Part shown: positions 1 to 8,900 of the stretch, piece by piece
How the letters are laid out: every line of letters begins with the position of its first letter
Position numbering within the stretch: the stretch's first letter is position 1
Assembly: GCA_025210735.1 (NCBI GenBank)
Contig: JAOARD010000007.1
Location: 62,001-126,000 of the forward strand
DNA: 64,000 nucleotides
Direction: 5' to 3'
DNA from: Bacteroidales bacterium
GTDB taxonomy: Bacteria; Bacteroidota; Bacteroidia; Bacteroidales; UBA6680
Program-made: the position numbers and the translations under genes
The notes under the pieces: model-generated
The model's input: the letters and a program-made list of their open reading frames with translations, nothing else
Database searches by the model: none
Told to the model about the DNA's origin: nothing

Positions 1-196
1 GATCAGAGTATTTTCCTGCAATATTTATTATCTCGGCTTGTTCTTTGGTAAACACTCCACCTTTAATTGCAGATGTATTAATCTGCTCAGAGATATTATA
101 AAAGCTCTGCGACTCTTTTATAGTTATCAATACTGGTAAAACAATCAATCCAAAGCGCCTGTGCTCAGATACAGTTAAAGCAAATTCCGTTCTCAT
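1..196 (-). CDS. Unknown protein, 5' part only (gene runs off the window)
   Basis: An open frame on the minus strand starts at an ATG at 194-196 and is still open at base 1, giving the first 65 residues. The protein begins MRTEFALTVSEHRRFGLIVL and continues without a stop. No signal peptide, membrane segment or recognisable motif is visible in this piece, and I do not recognise the family. The coding call rests only on an uninterrupted frame with a good start and Bacteroidota-like codon use. Confidence 0.45.
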   Translation of the reverse strand, partial: MRTEFALTVSEHRRFGLIVLPVLITIKESQSFYNISEQINTSAIKGGVFTKEQAEIINIAGKYSD

Positions 197-538
197 ATTT
201 ACACACTTCTTCTTACAGCAATACAAACAAATCTGTTAAAACTAATTCAGAAAGATACAACTATCTGACATTTAAATACCAATTATCAAGTTTTGTATTA
301 GCCCGATTTCGCTAATTAAAGGGGTTAAATGTAATCACTTTTTTTGTCCCGGTAACAGAAGCCAAACTATACTTATCAAAATGTTATAAACAGTTAAACA
401 AGATTTACAACAGACAAACAAATGGTTATTTATACCTATTCTATTTAAAGTGTAACAATATTTTATAATACAATATATATCAATAACTTTAGAAAATTAA
501 CAAAGTATATAGTATTTCATTTTTTAATAATTCATTTG

Positions 539-573
539 TATACCTCAATATGTTTATTACCTTTAGAGGTATA
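539..573. repeat. Inverted repeat TATACCTC/GAGGTATA
   Basis: Two perfect 8-bp arms, TATACCTC at 539-546 and GAGGTATA at 566-573, are separated by 19 bp. It could be an operator or a small hairpin. It lies in the gene-free stretch, next to a second, larger inverted repeat. Confidence 0.4.
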
Positions 574-606
574 AATAATCATGACTATAACCAAAATTCA
601 AATAGC

Positions 607-682
607 AGATGAATAGACCATGCTAAATATTATACAGACCCACATTATACTAATAATTTCAAAATCATGGTCTGTTTCATCT
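607..682. repeat. Large imperfect inverted repeat
   Basis: The left arm AGATGAATAGACCATG (607-622) pairs with the right arm CATGGTCTGTTTCATCT (666-682), with one mismatch and one extra base. The 43-bp spacer is AT-rich and open in no long frame. As RNA this would be a long hairpin. No transposase is nearby, so a decayed mobile element is only one possibility. Confidence 0.45.
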
Positions 683-699
683 GTAATATAACTAATTAA

Positions 700-951
700 A
701 TGAAGAGAATATTTAGATTCATATTACTAATTTCATTGTCGATACCCCACTGTGTGCGGAGACTATAGAAGATAGTATGTCTGATATTAATCAGAGTAAA
801 GGAACTCTTTATAGTATATTCTCTAATAATGTGAATGTATAAAAAGCATCATTAGAGAAAACAATATACTATATCAAAATATATACTGATGGCAAATACA
901 ACTATTCTTTATTAAGAATAGAGTATAGCAAACACACTACTAAACCTAAAG
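700..951 (+). pseudogene. Decayed short gene for an exported protein
   Basis: An ATG at 700 opens a typical signal-peptide stretch, MKRIFRFILLISLSI, which stops at a TAG after 23 codons. In another frame, starting near 753, the reading continues as CAETIEDSMSDINQSKG and onward. It meets an in-frame TAA at 840-842, then runs open again up to the terminator at 952. One frameshift near 745-753 plus one nonsense codon explain this pattern. No intact homologue is visible in the window and the original function cannot be told. Confidence 0.4.
810..873. repeat. Imperfect inverted repeat inside the decayed gene
   Basis: The segment 810-831 (TATAGTATATTCTCTAATAA followed by TG) is matched, with a few mismatches and a small insertion, by the reverse complement of 847-873. 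The arms are about 22 and 27 nt, with a 15-nt loop. It overlaps the broken reading frame at 700-951, which argues that this stretch is no longer under protein-level selection. Confidence 0.4.
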
Positions 952-981
952 AAGACTGCCTGGGAAGACAGTCTTTTTTTT
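952..981 (+). terminator. Rho-independent terminator
   Basis: Stem AAGACTG (952-958) with CAGTCTT (969-975) and a 10-nt loop, followed by a T run. It would end transcription of the decayed gene at 700-951, and it insulates the alkylsulfatase-like gene downstream. Confidence 0.7.
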
Positions 982-1142
982 ATTTTTGTTTCCGTAATAA
1001 ATAGATTATTACTAACTTAAATACAACTAAACAATAAACCATTATATAGTCCATTCAAAATACTTCACCAGAACAGTATTTTATACCCCGGTAGTAATAT
1101 GCACTTTAAAAAGTTAATATTATTAATTAAAGGTGAATTACA

Positions 1143-3317
1143 ATGAAAAGGACAAACCACAACAACGGAGATCACTTTGATCCTAAAGGAAAACAACCCA
1201 CAGAACATACTATAAAGAAATGGCAGAATGCCAAACATACAATGGCATTTGAAGACAAACAGGACTTTATTGAGATGAAAAAAGGTTTCATTAAAGCACC
1301 TGATTACAGAGTAATAAAGGATGCAAATGGCAAAGTTGTCTGGGATATGGAACAGTATGAGTTTCTATTCAATATAAAAGAGTATAAAAGCATACATCCC
1401 TCATTACAAAGACAAGCTATGCTAAATATGAATTACGGATTATATGAGGTTGCAAAAGATAATATATATCAGGTAAGAGGTTTTGATCTTGCAAATATCA
1501 CATTTATAAAAGGTAAAACCGGATGGATAGTATTTGATCCTCTTACATGCACTGAAACAGCAAAAGCTGCTTATGAGCTTTTTAAAGAAGCTTTAATAGA
1601 GATGGGTAAAATTGATGATGCCAATAGAAAAGTTAAAGCTGTTATATACTCCCACTCACATGCCGATCATTTTGGTGGAGTAAAGGGTGTTATTACACCT
1701 GAAGACGCTAAGAATGGTAATGTTGAGGTTATTGCTCCAAAAGGATTTCTTGAACATGCTATTTCAGAAAATGTTCATGCAGGAAATGCTATGAGCCGTC
1801 GTATGTTTATGCAGTATGGTTTAATGCTTGATGCTCACCCATGCGGACATGTAGATCAGGCAATTGGTAAAAATACAGCTACAGGAGAATTAGGACTTAT
1901 TGAACCAAACGTAGAGATAGTTGATGACTACGAAACAAGAGACGTTGATGGCATAGAGATGATATTCCAAAATACACCGGGCACAGAAGCTCCTGCAGAA
2001 ATGAATACATACATACCTCACCTAAAAGCGTTCTGGGCTGCAGAAAACATTGTGGCCACAATACACAACATATACACATTAAGAGGTGCACTAGTAAGAG
2101 ATGCACTATTATGGTCAAAAAAGATTAACGAAGCGCTGTATGAATTCGGACAAAAATCAAACGTGATGTTTACAGCACACTCATGGCCACGCTGGACAAC
2201 CAGAAGGATACAGGAGGTTATGAAAGATCAACGAGATATGTATGCAAATCTTAATAATGGTGTACTTCATCTGGCAAACAAGGGTGTAACAATTAATGAA
2301 ATACATAATGAATACAAAATACCCGAAACTCTGGAGGATAAATGGCATACAAGAAGCTACCATGGTTCTGTAAAACACAACAGCAGAGCTGTAATCAACA
2401 GATATCTGGGATACTGGGATGCCAATCCGGCTACACTTATTCCGCTTTCGCCATATGAAACTGCCCCACTATATGTAGATATGATGGGTGGCTCTACCCC
2501 TATTATATACAAAGCAAAAGAGTTATACAGAGACGGACAATACCTTATGGCTGTTGAGATTCTAAATAAACTTGCATATGCAAGACCTGAAAATCAAGAA
2601 GCAAAAGATCTTCTGGCAGATTGTTATGAGCAGATAGGATATCAGCAAGAGAGTACAAGTTTACGTAACAGTTTCCTTGCCGGTGCAAACGAACTCAGAA
2701 ACAGGGTACCAAAACTTGCTGCATTAAAGAAATCAGGACTAGATATGGTAGATTCTATGACAACAGAGTTATGGCTTGAGTATATAGGAATAAAAGTAGA
2801 TAATAATAAAGCTAAAGGATTAAAATTTATTATAAATCTAACAACCGAAGAAGAATATCCTCCGGGATTGACAGATGAACTTAACATTAAAGTAGAGTCA
2901 CTTGTTGCTGAAATGAGCAACTCTACATTCACTGTAATAAATGGTTACCAACACAATGAGTGTGACCTTAAGCTTGTGGTAAAACGTAAAGATATTGTAG
3001 AGGTAATGAAAGGAGAAACCACAATGACCGAACTGATAGAGGATTGTAAAGCAGAAGCAACTGTAAATCCTGAATCAGAATACGACGACCCTATTGATAT
3101 AATAAACGATCTGGAATCTACACTTGTCAACTTCAGATTAGGATTTGAGATTCTTCCGGGTACAAAGGCATTCCCTAATATAGAAGAGGTTAATCAAACA
3201 AAACCTCTACAGGTTGATATACCTTCTGTTTTGGGAAGTCTTCAGGTATTAAGAAATGACATAAGCACTAACATAAAAGAGTCCGAGACAGCTGTTAACC
3301 ACAATATATTGAATTAA
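1143..3317 (+). CDS. Alkylsulfatase-like metallo-beta-lactamase-fold hydrolase
   Basis: A 724-residue protein of the alkyl/aryl-sulfatase (SdsA1/BDS1-like) branch of the metallo-beta-lactamase superfamily, which hydrolyses alkyl sulfate esters with two zinc ions. The binuclear site is readable: SHSHADH at residues 170-176 (His171, His173, Asp175, His176), Glu301 in the AAEN motif, and His346 in TAHSWPRW. After the catalytic domain come a helical dimerisation region (about 400-520) and an SCP2-like C-terminal domain (about 580-700), the family's usual order. No signal peptide is visible, so it is probably cytoplasmic, whereas several characterised members are exported. It is monocistronic. A weak AGGTGA lies 8 nt before the ATG. 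Confidence 0.85.
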   Translation: MKRTNHNNGDHFDPKGKQPTEHTIKKWQNAKHTMAFEDKQDFIEMKKGFIKAPDYRVIKDANGKVVWDMEQYEFLFNIKEYKSIHPSLQRQAMLNMNYGLYEVAKDNIYQVRGFDLANITFIKGKTGWIVFDPLTCTETAKAAYELFKEALIEMGKIDDANRKVKAVIYSHSHADHFGGVKGVITPEDAKNGNVEVIAPKGFLEHAISENVHAGNAMSRRMFMQYGLMLDAHPCGHVDQAIGKNTATGELGLIEPNVEIVDDYETRDVDGIEMIFQNTPGTEAPAEMNTYIPHLKAFWAAENIVATIHNIYTLRGALVRDALLWSKKINEALYEFGQKSNVMFTAHSWPRWTTRRIQEVMKDQRDMYANLNNGVLHLANKGVTINEIHNEYKIPETLEDKWHTRSYHGSVKHNSRAVINRYLGYWDANPATLIPLSPYETAPLYVDMMGGSTPIIYKAKELYRDGQYLMAVEILNKLAYARPENQEAKDLLADCYEQIGYQQESTSLRNSFLAGANELRNRVPKLAALKKSGLDMVDSMTTELWLEYIGIKVDNNKAKGLKFIINLTTEEEYPPGLTDELNIKVESLVAEMSNSTFTVINGYQHNECDLKLVVKRKDIVEVMKGETTMTELIEDCKAEATVNPESEYDDPIDIINDLESTLVNFRLGFEILPGTKAFPNIEEVNQTKPLQVDIPSVLGSLQVLRNDISTNIKESETAVNHNILN

Positions 3318-3326
3318 TCACCCAAT

Positions 3327-3351
3327 GGGCTGTATATACACTATACAGCCC
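3327..3351 (+). terminator. Strong hairpin after the alkylsulfatase-like gene
   Basis: Perfect 10-bp stem GGGCTGTATA (3327-3336) / TATACAGCCC (3342-3351) with a 5-nt loop, starting 10 nt after the stop codon. Only a short, poor T tract follows, so it is either a weak intrinsic terminator or a 3'-end-stabilising hairpin. Confidence 0.6.
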
Positions 3352-3547
3352 TTAACCATTATACCTCTTTACATCACAAAAATATCCATACGTCTCTTTT
3401 GGTGAAATACAGAAACATAGATTAAAAATACTACATTGATCCAACTTCAATACACTGTATAATTTTTAACAAAAAATCACAATATAAAACCATTATAAAT
3501 AATCATCACAACACTGAATACCAACAATATAGATCATCACCAAAAAG

Positions 3548-3564
3548 TGTCATAAAAAATGACA
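3548..3564. promoter_or_regulatory. Palindromic operator candidate TGTCAT-A5-ATGACA
   Basis: Perfect 6-bp arms TGTCAT/ATGACA are separated by five A residues. The symmetry extends outward to AAAA and TTTT on either side with one mismatched pair, about 27 bp in all. It lies about 78 bp before the ATG at 3642, where a transcription factor controlling the NuoE/NuoF/fusion operon would bind. The regulator family is not known from sequence alone. Confidence 0.5.
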
Positions 3565-3641
3565 GTTTTGATATAAAACTCCAATAAAATATATTCATAC
3601 TGTATTATTAAGATATTAGTTTACAATCAAATTAACTGTTT

Positions 3642-4163
3642 ATGCGCATCGAAAGAATTGACCATTGTAAAAGGAATATTACAAGTGATACCAATATAGA
3701 TCTTACACTACTAAATGATCTTATTGAGAAATATCAGAATAAGAGAGGAGCAGCAATATCGTTGCTGCAAGGGGCACAGAAAATATATGGATATATCCCA
3801 ACCGAAGCCTTTGAATACATCTCAGAAAAAAGCAACATTGAGGAGAGCATACTATATGGTGTAGCAACATTTTATACTCAGTTCAGATTAAACCCGGTAG
3901 GAAAAAATATTGTAAAAATTTGCCATGGCACAGCATGTCATGTTCAGAATGCTACAGATATTACCGATGCTCTGAAAGATGAACTAAGTGTGAATGATGG
4001 GGAAACCACCGATGACGGAGTATTTACCCTTGAATCAGTTGCCTGTCTTGGATGCTGCTCTCTTGCACCGGTTATGATGATTGGTGAAGAGACGTACGGA
4101 AATCTAACTACAGATCAGGCAAGGAAAATAATTAAACAGATCAGGAAAAACGAACAACAATAA
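3642..4163 (+). CDS. NuoE-like [2Fe-2S] thioredoxin-fold subunit (StnC/HydC type)
   Basis: A 173-residue protein of the 24-kDa NuoE family. It has an N-terminal helical bundle and a C-terminal thioredoxin-like domain that binds one [2Fe-2S] cluster. The ligands are visible as CHGTAC (near residue 90) and ACLGCCSLAP (near residue 130). In bifurcating hydrogenases and Sporomusa-type transhydrogenases this subunit passes electrons beside the NuoF-like flavoprotein, and the NuoF-like gene follows after 6 nt. It is the first gene of a four-gene operon and one of three NuoE paralogues in the window. Start: the ATG that gives the full helical N-terminus. Confidence 0.88.
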   Translation: MRIERIDHCKRNITSDTNIDLTLLNDLIEKYQNKRGAAISLLQGAQKIYGYIPTEAFEYISEKSNIEESILYGVATFYTQFRLNPVGKNIVKICHGTACHVQNATDITDALKDELSVNDGETTDDGVFTLESVACLGCCSLAPVMMIGEETYGNLTTDQARKIIKQIRKNEQQ

Positions 4164-4169
4164 TATACT

Positions 4170-5945
4170 ATGGATAAAACAGTAATTGTAGGACTCGGAA
4201 GCTGCGGAGTAGCAGCAGGAGCAAACAAAGTATATAGTTGGTTAGAGAAGAATGTAACCGAAACAGACAACAAATATACCCTAAAAAAGACCAGTTGTAT
4301 CGGAATGTGTTACAGAGAACCTCTTATTGAGGTTATAGACAACGGAAAGAGCTACATATACGGAGATATGACTCCGGAAAGAACTGAACAACTCATAAAC
4401 AAACATATAATAAACAATAGTCCTGTCAAAGAGTGGATTGTAGCAACAAAAGAGCACGATGCTCCGGAGAACTATTTTCTGGATCTTCAGCAAAAAATTG
4501 TAACCGGAAACTGCGGAGCAATTGATCCGGAAATAATAGAGGAATACGAAGCAAAAGGTGGGTACAGAGCTATAAAGAAGATAGCCGAAAACAGTATATC
4601 ATCAGCTGATGTTATACAAGAGGTTATTGATTCCGGTTTAAGAGGACGCGGAGGAGGAGGTTTCTCTACAGGAACCAAATGGCGGTTTGCAGCAGGATAC
4701 GAATCTGACAATAAATATATTATATGCAATGCTGACGAAGGCGATCCGGGTGCTTTTATGGACAGAAGTCTTCTTGAAGGTGATCCACACGCCGTATTAG
4801 AAGGTATGATAATTGGAGCATATGCAATAGGCGCAAACAGAGGTGTTATATATTGCAGAGCAGAGTATCCTCTTGCTATTAAAAGACTTAACATAGCTAT
4901 AAATCAAGCACGCGAAAAAGGATATCTGGGAAACAGTGTAGCAGGAATAAACGGATTTAACTTTGATCTGTATGTAAAAGAGGGTGCCGGAGCATTTGTA
5001 TGTGGCGAAGAGACTGCTCTTATTGCATCAATTGAAGGTCAAAGAGGAATGCCGAGAAAACGACCTCCTTTCCCGGCTGAATCAGGTTTATGGGAGAGCC
5101 CTACCAATATAAATAACGTAGAGACATGGGCTAATATTCCGGTAATTGTGCGTAACGGAGCCAAAGAGTACGCCAAACTAGGAACAGATAAAAGTAAAGG
5201 AACAAAGGTATTTGCCCTGACAGGAAAAATAAAAAATGGTGGTTTGGTTGAGGTTCCTATGGGAATATCTATAAACGACATAATATACAAACTGGGCGGA
5301 GGAATACAGTACGACAAGAAGTTCAAAGGCGTACAGTTAGGTGGACCTTCAGGAGGATGTATACCAGCTCATCTTGGCGAAACATTAATTGATTACGACT
5401 CTGTTAATAAAACAGGTGCTATAATGGGCTCGGGAGGAATGGTTATAATGGACGAATCTACATGTATGGTAGATGTTGCCAGATTTTTTCTCGACTTCAC
5501 ATATAAAGAGAGCTGTGGTAAATGCACATTCTGTAGAGTAGGAACAAAAAGAATGCTTGAGATTCTGGAACGAATTACTGAGGGCGAAGGCGAAGAAGGT
5601 GATATAGAGAAACTGGTTGAACTTGGCGAACAGATAAAAGAGTCGAGTTTGTGCGGACTTGGACAGACTGCACCAAATCCGGTTCTGTCAACAATACGAT
5701 TCTTCAGAGACGAATATGAAGCTCATATAAAATCTAAGAAATGTCCGGCAAAATCGTGTAAAAAACTCATAACATATAAGGTAGATAAAGAGAAGTGTAT
5801 AGGCTGTACTGTATGTTCACGAAACTGTCCGGTGAACGCGATAGATGGAGACAGAAAAGAGATACACTTTATTAGACAAGAGGACTGTATAAAGTGTGGT
5901 GTATGTTATAGTAGATGTAAGTTTGACGCTATTGAACTACTGTAG
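4170..5945 (+). CDS. NuoF-like NADH-binding flavoprotein (StnA/HydB type)
   Basis: A 591-residue protein of the long NuoF type found in HydB and bifurcating enzymes. Domains in order: an N-terminal thioredoxin-like [2Fe-2S] domain (GSCG near residue 12 and CIGMC near 48); the FMN/NADH domain with GLRGRGGGGF (about 155-165) and CNADEGDPGAF (about 186-196); the [4Fe-4S] site ESCGKCTFC (about 448); and a C-terminal two-cluster ferredoxin domain (CIGCTVC near 544, CIKCGVC near 573). The role is NADH oxidation or NAD+ reduction at FMN. It sits between the NuoE-like gene and the large fusion gene, and is probably the NAD(H) end of the complex. Confidence 0.9.
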   Translation: MDKTVIVGLGSCGVAAGANKVYSWLEKNVTETDNKYTLKKTSCIGMCYREPLIEVIDNGKSYIYGDMTPERTEQLINKHIINNSPVKEWIVATKEHDAPENYFLDLQQKIVTGNCGAIDPEIIEEYEAKGGYRAIKKIAENSISSADVIQEVIDSGLRGRGGGGFSTGTKWRFAAGYESDNKYIICNADEGDPGAFMDRSLLEGDPHAVLEGMIIGAYAIGANRGVIYCRAEYPLAIKRLNIAINQAREKGYLGNSVAGINGFNFDLYVKEGAGAFVCGEETALIASIEGQRGMPRKRPPFPAESGLWESPTNINNVETWANIPVIVRNGAKEYAKLGTDKSKGTKVFALTGKIKNGGLVEVPMGISINDIIYKLGGGIQYDKKFKGVQLGGPSGGCIPAHLGETLIDYDSVNKTGAIMGSGGMVIMDESTCMVDVARFFLDFTYKESCGKCTFCRVGTKRMLEILERITEGEGEEGDIEKLVELGEQIKESSLCGLGQTAPNPVLSTIRFFRDEYEAHIKSKKCPAKSCKKLITYKVDKEKCIGCTVCSRNCPVNAIDGDRKEIHFIRQEDCIKCGVCYSRCKFDAIELL

Positions 5946-5971
5946 TTTAATGATTAAAAACCAAGAAGAAA

Positions 5972-8900
5972 ATGCAAGAAAATACTCCTATAAATATAAC
6001 TATTGACGGCGAACAGATAGTTGCCTCAAAACATGAGACTATACTTGATGTGGCAAATCGTATGGGAAAAAAGATCCCCACCCTGTGCCACGATCCCAGA
6101 CTCAAACCATTCTCATCGTGCTTTGTATGTGTTGTTGAGGTAGAAGGAACAAACAACCTTCAGCCATCGTGCTCTACAAAGGTTACTGATGGCATGGTTA
6201 TACAAACCAATAACGACAAAGTAAGAGCGTCACGTAAAACAGCATTAGACCTGTTGCAAAGTAATCACTATGCAGATTGTACCGCTCCGTGCAAACAGAC
6301 ATGCCCTGCCGGAGTTGATGTTCAGGGATACATCTCGCTTATGGAGAAGGGACTCTACAAAGAGGCTGTTGCGCTTATAAAAGAGGTTAACCCTCTGCCT
6401 GCAATATGCGGACGAGTATGTGTAAGACCATGCGAGGTAGCATGCAGAAGAAACCTTATGGACGAAGGGGCTCCTGTAGGTATTGATTACCTGAAGCGAT
6501 ATGCATCAGATGTAGACCTTGACTCAAACAACAGTTATAAACCGGAGGTAAAACCTTCAACCGGAAAACGCGTTGCTGTAATTGGTGCTGGTCCCGGAGG
6601 TCTGTCAGCAGCATACTTTCTTCAACAAGAAGGCCATCAGGTAGATATATTTGAATCTAAACCATATGGTGGCGGCTGGTTACGGTACGGTATTCCGGAA
6701 TACAGATTACCAAACAATCTGCTTGACAAAGAGATAGAAAAGATTACAGAACTTGGTACAAACATATTCTTTAACAAAACACTTGGTGATAATCTGTCAT
6801 ATAAAGATATAAAAGCAAACTACCACTCTACAATACTTACAATTGGATCGCAAAGAGGTACACTGCTGGGAACAACAGGTGAAGATGCCGAAAATGTATA
6901 CTCAGGTGTTGATTTTCTTAGAAATATGGAGGTTACCGGAAAACCGGCAGACTTTACAGGCAAAACAGTTGTAGTAGTTGGTGGAGGAAATACGGCAATG
7001 GACTGCTGCAGAACAGCCCAACGATGCGGTGCTGAAAAAACATATGTGGTATACAGAAGAACTGAGGCCGAAATGCCTGCAAACCCAATAGAGATACACG
7101 AATCAAAAATAGAGGGTGTAGAGTATCTGTTTCTTACAAATCCTGTTGAGGTAAATAAAGACGATAATGGAAAGCTAAAATCGTTAACACTTATAAAAAT
7201 GGAGCTTGGCGAACCGGATGCTTCCGGAAGAAGAAGACCCGTTCCGGTTGATGGTTCTGAGTATGAACTTCAGGCTGATTATGTTCTGGCTGCAATAGGA
7301 CAAAAAACTGACATTAACTTCCTTAACGATATTAACAGTAATACCGATCATGGCGAATTAAAAGCTAACAGATGGGGTGATATTGATGCCGATTCAAAAA
7401 CACTTGAAACAGATATTAAAGGTGTGTTTGCTGCCGGCGATGGTGTAACTGGTCCTGCAACAATTATTGAAGCTATTGCACAGGCAGGTATCGCTGCACA
7501 TAGCTGTAATCAGTTCCTCAATAATCAAAAAATAACACCAAAAACAAAAGAGTTCTTAAGCAAAAAAGAGAACTTTAAAAATAACCTTAAAACAGATGTT
7601 ATTGGCAGATATGCCAGACGTAACAGATACGAAATGCCTGTACTACCGGCAAACGACAGAATAAACTTTAAAGAGGTTGAACTGGGATACACTGATGAAA
7701 ACAGAGTAAAAGATGAGACTCACAGATGTTTGGAGTGCGGATGTACAGAGGTATTTGATTGCAATCTTAAAGACTACTCAACTGAATATGGTGCCGATCA
7801 GAACAGATTTAAAGGCGATTTTGTAGAGAAACCTATCGATTTTTCTCACTCGTTTATAGAGATTAACAACAACAAATGTATACTATGTAGCAGATGTGTG
7901 AGAATATGCTCTGAGGTAGTTGGAGCTGATGCTCTGGGGCTTATTGAGAGAGGATTCACAACATATGTTGCTCCAAGTATGGGCAAATCTCTTAACGATA
8001 CAAACTGCGAAAGCTGCGGCATGTGTATATCAACATGTCCTACAGGAGCAATAACGGAGAATGTTACATTTAAACCCGGTCCTGTAAAACCAGAAATATC
8101 AAAGAGTATCTGTATGTTCTGCTCTGTAGGTTGCAGTATAGAGTTACATCACAACGGAGGATTTGTAACAAAATCTAAAGGTGCAAAAGGATTAATAAAC
8201 AGCGATACTAATCTGTGTAAATATGGTAAGTTTGGATACCGACTGATAAACAGCGGATCAAGAATAACCAAACCCCTTATAAAAGAGAATGGCACCTATA
8301 AACCAATATCATTTGAAAAAGCATTTGAATTAATTGCAGACAGAATAAAGAATACAACACCAGACTCAATGGCATTCTTTGCCGGTGCAGGTCTTACAAA
8401 CGAGGATATGTACCTTATACAAAAACTTGCCAGAGCAGGTGCCAATACAAACAATATTGCCAGTTTTAGCTATATTGATAAAAACAGTGCTTACAAAAGT
8501 AACTACAGACTGAACACACCATTTGAACAACTTCCACATACCAGCAACATATACGTTCTTGGTATTGATCTTACAGAAGAGAGTGGTACTGTTGGTTTTC
8601 TGGTAAACAGAGCACGAAATAACGGCAGTATCATCTCTGCTCTAAACAGAGATATATCTGAAAAATTTGCGCGTAAAACAGACGAATTTATTAAGATAGA
8701 GTCATATTATCACTTTATAAAAGCAGCAAACCATTATCTGTTAAGTTCAAACAAGCAAAATAGCCTGTTTATAGACGACAGAACAACAGGTTTTAACAAA
8801 TACAAAGAGAAGCTGCTAAAAGAGGATTTCAACCATATATCGGCACTGTCTGGTGTTGATACAGATACAATACAGAGATTTGCAGAGGAGTACAATAAGA

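Larger units (their letters stand above)
197..1142. other. Long intergenic region without an intact gene
   Basis: About 950 bp of very AT-rich DNA between the partial gene at the window edge and the alkylsulfatase-like gene. It contains no intact gene. It does hold three inverted repeats (539-573, 607-682, 810-873), a broken short reading frame (700-951) and a Rho-independent terminator (952-981), each listed separately. The first 300 bp and the last 160 bp show nothing I can name beyond the expected promoter space for the flanking genes. Confidence 0.7.
3318..3641. other. Intergenic region upstream of the redox operon
   Basis: 324 bp without a gene. It contains the hairpin after the alkylsulfatase-like gene (3327-3351) and a palindromic operator-like site (3548-3564) about 80 bp before the first gene of the NuoE/NuoF operon. 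A clear TAnnTTTG box was not found, so the promoter cannot be placed with confidence. Confidence 0.6.

Noticed and set aside
607-682. Insertion-sequence terminal repeats
   Set aside because: The arms are only 43 bp apart and there is no transposase frame, intact or broken, around them.
661-700. Possible third copy of the serA/DRTGG leader (ACAGATGAAAC on the minus strand)
   Set aside because: Only the first ~11 bases and a CATGA match; the rest of the element and a downstream gene start are missing. The same short word also begins ordinary genes here (37360, 63577).
3642-5945. Reading the NuoE/NuoF pair as part of respiratory complex I
   Set aside because: No membrane subunits (NuoA, H, J-N) are present, and the NuoF has the long form with N- and C-terminal Fe-S domains typical of soluble bifurcating enzymes.
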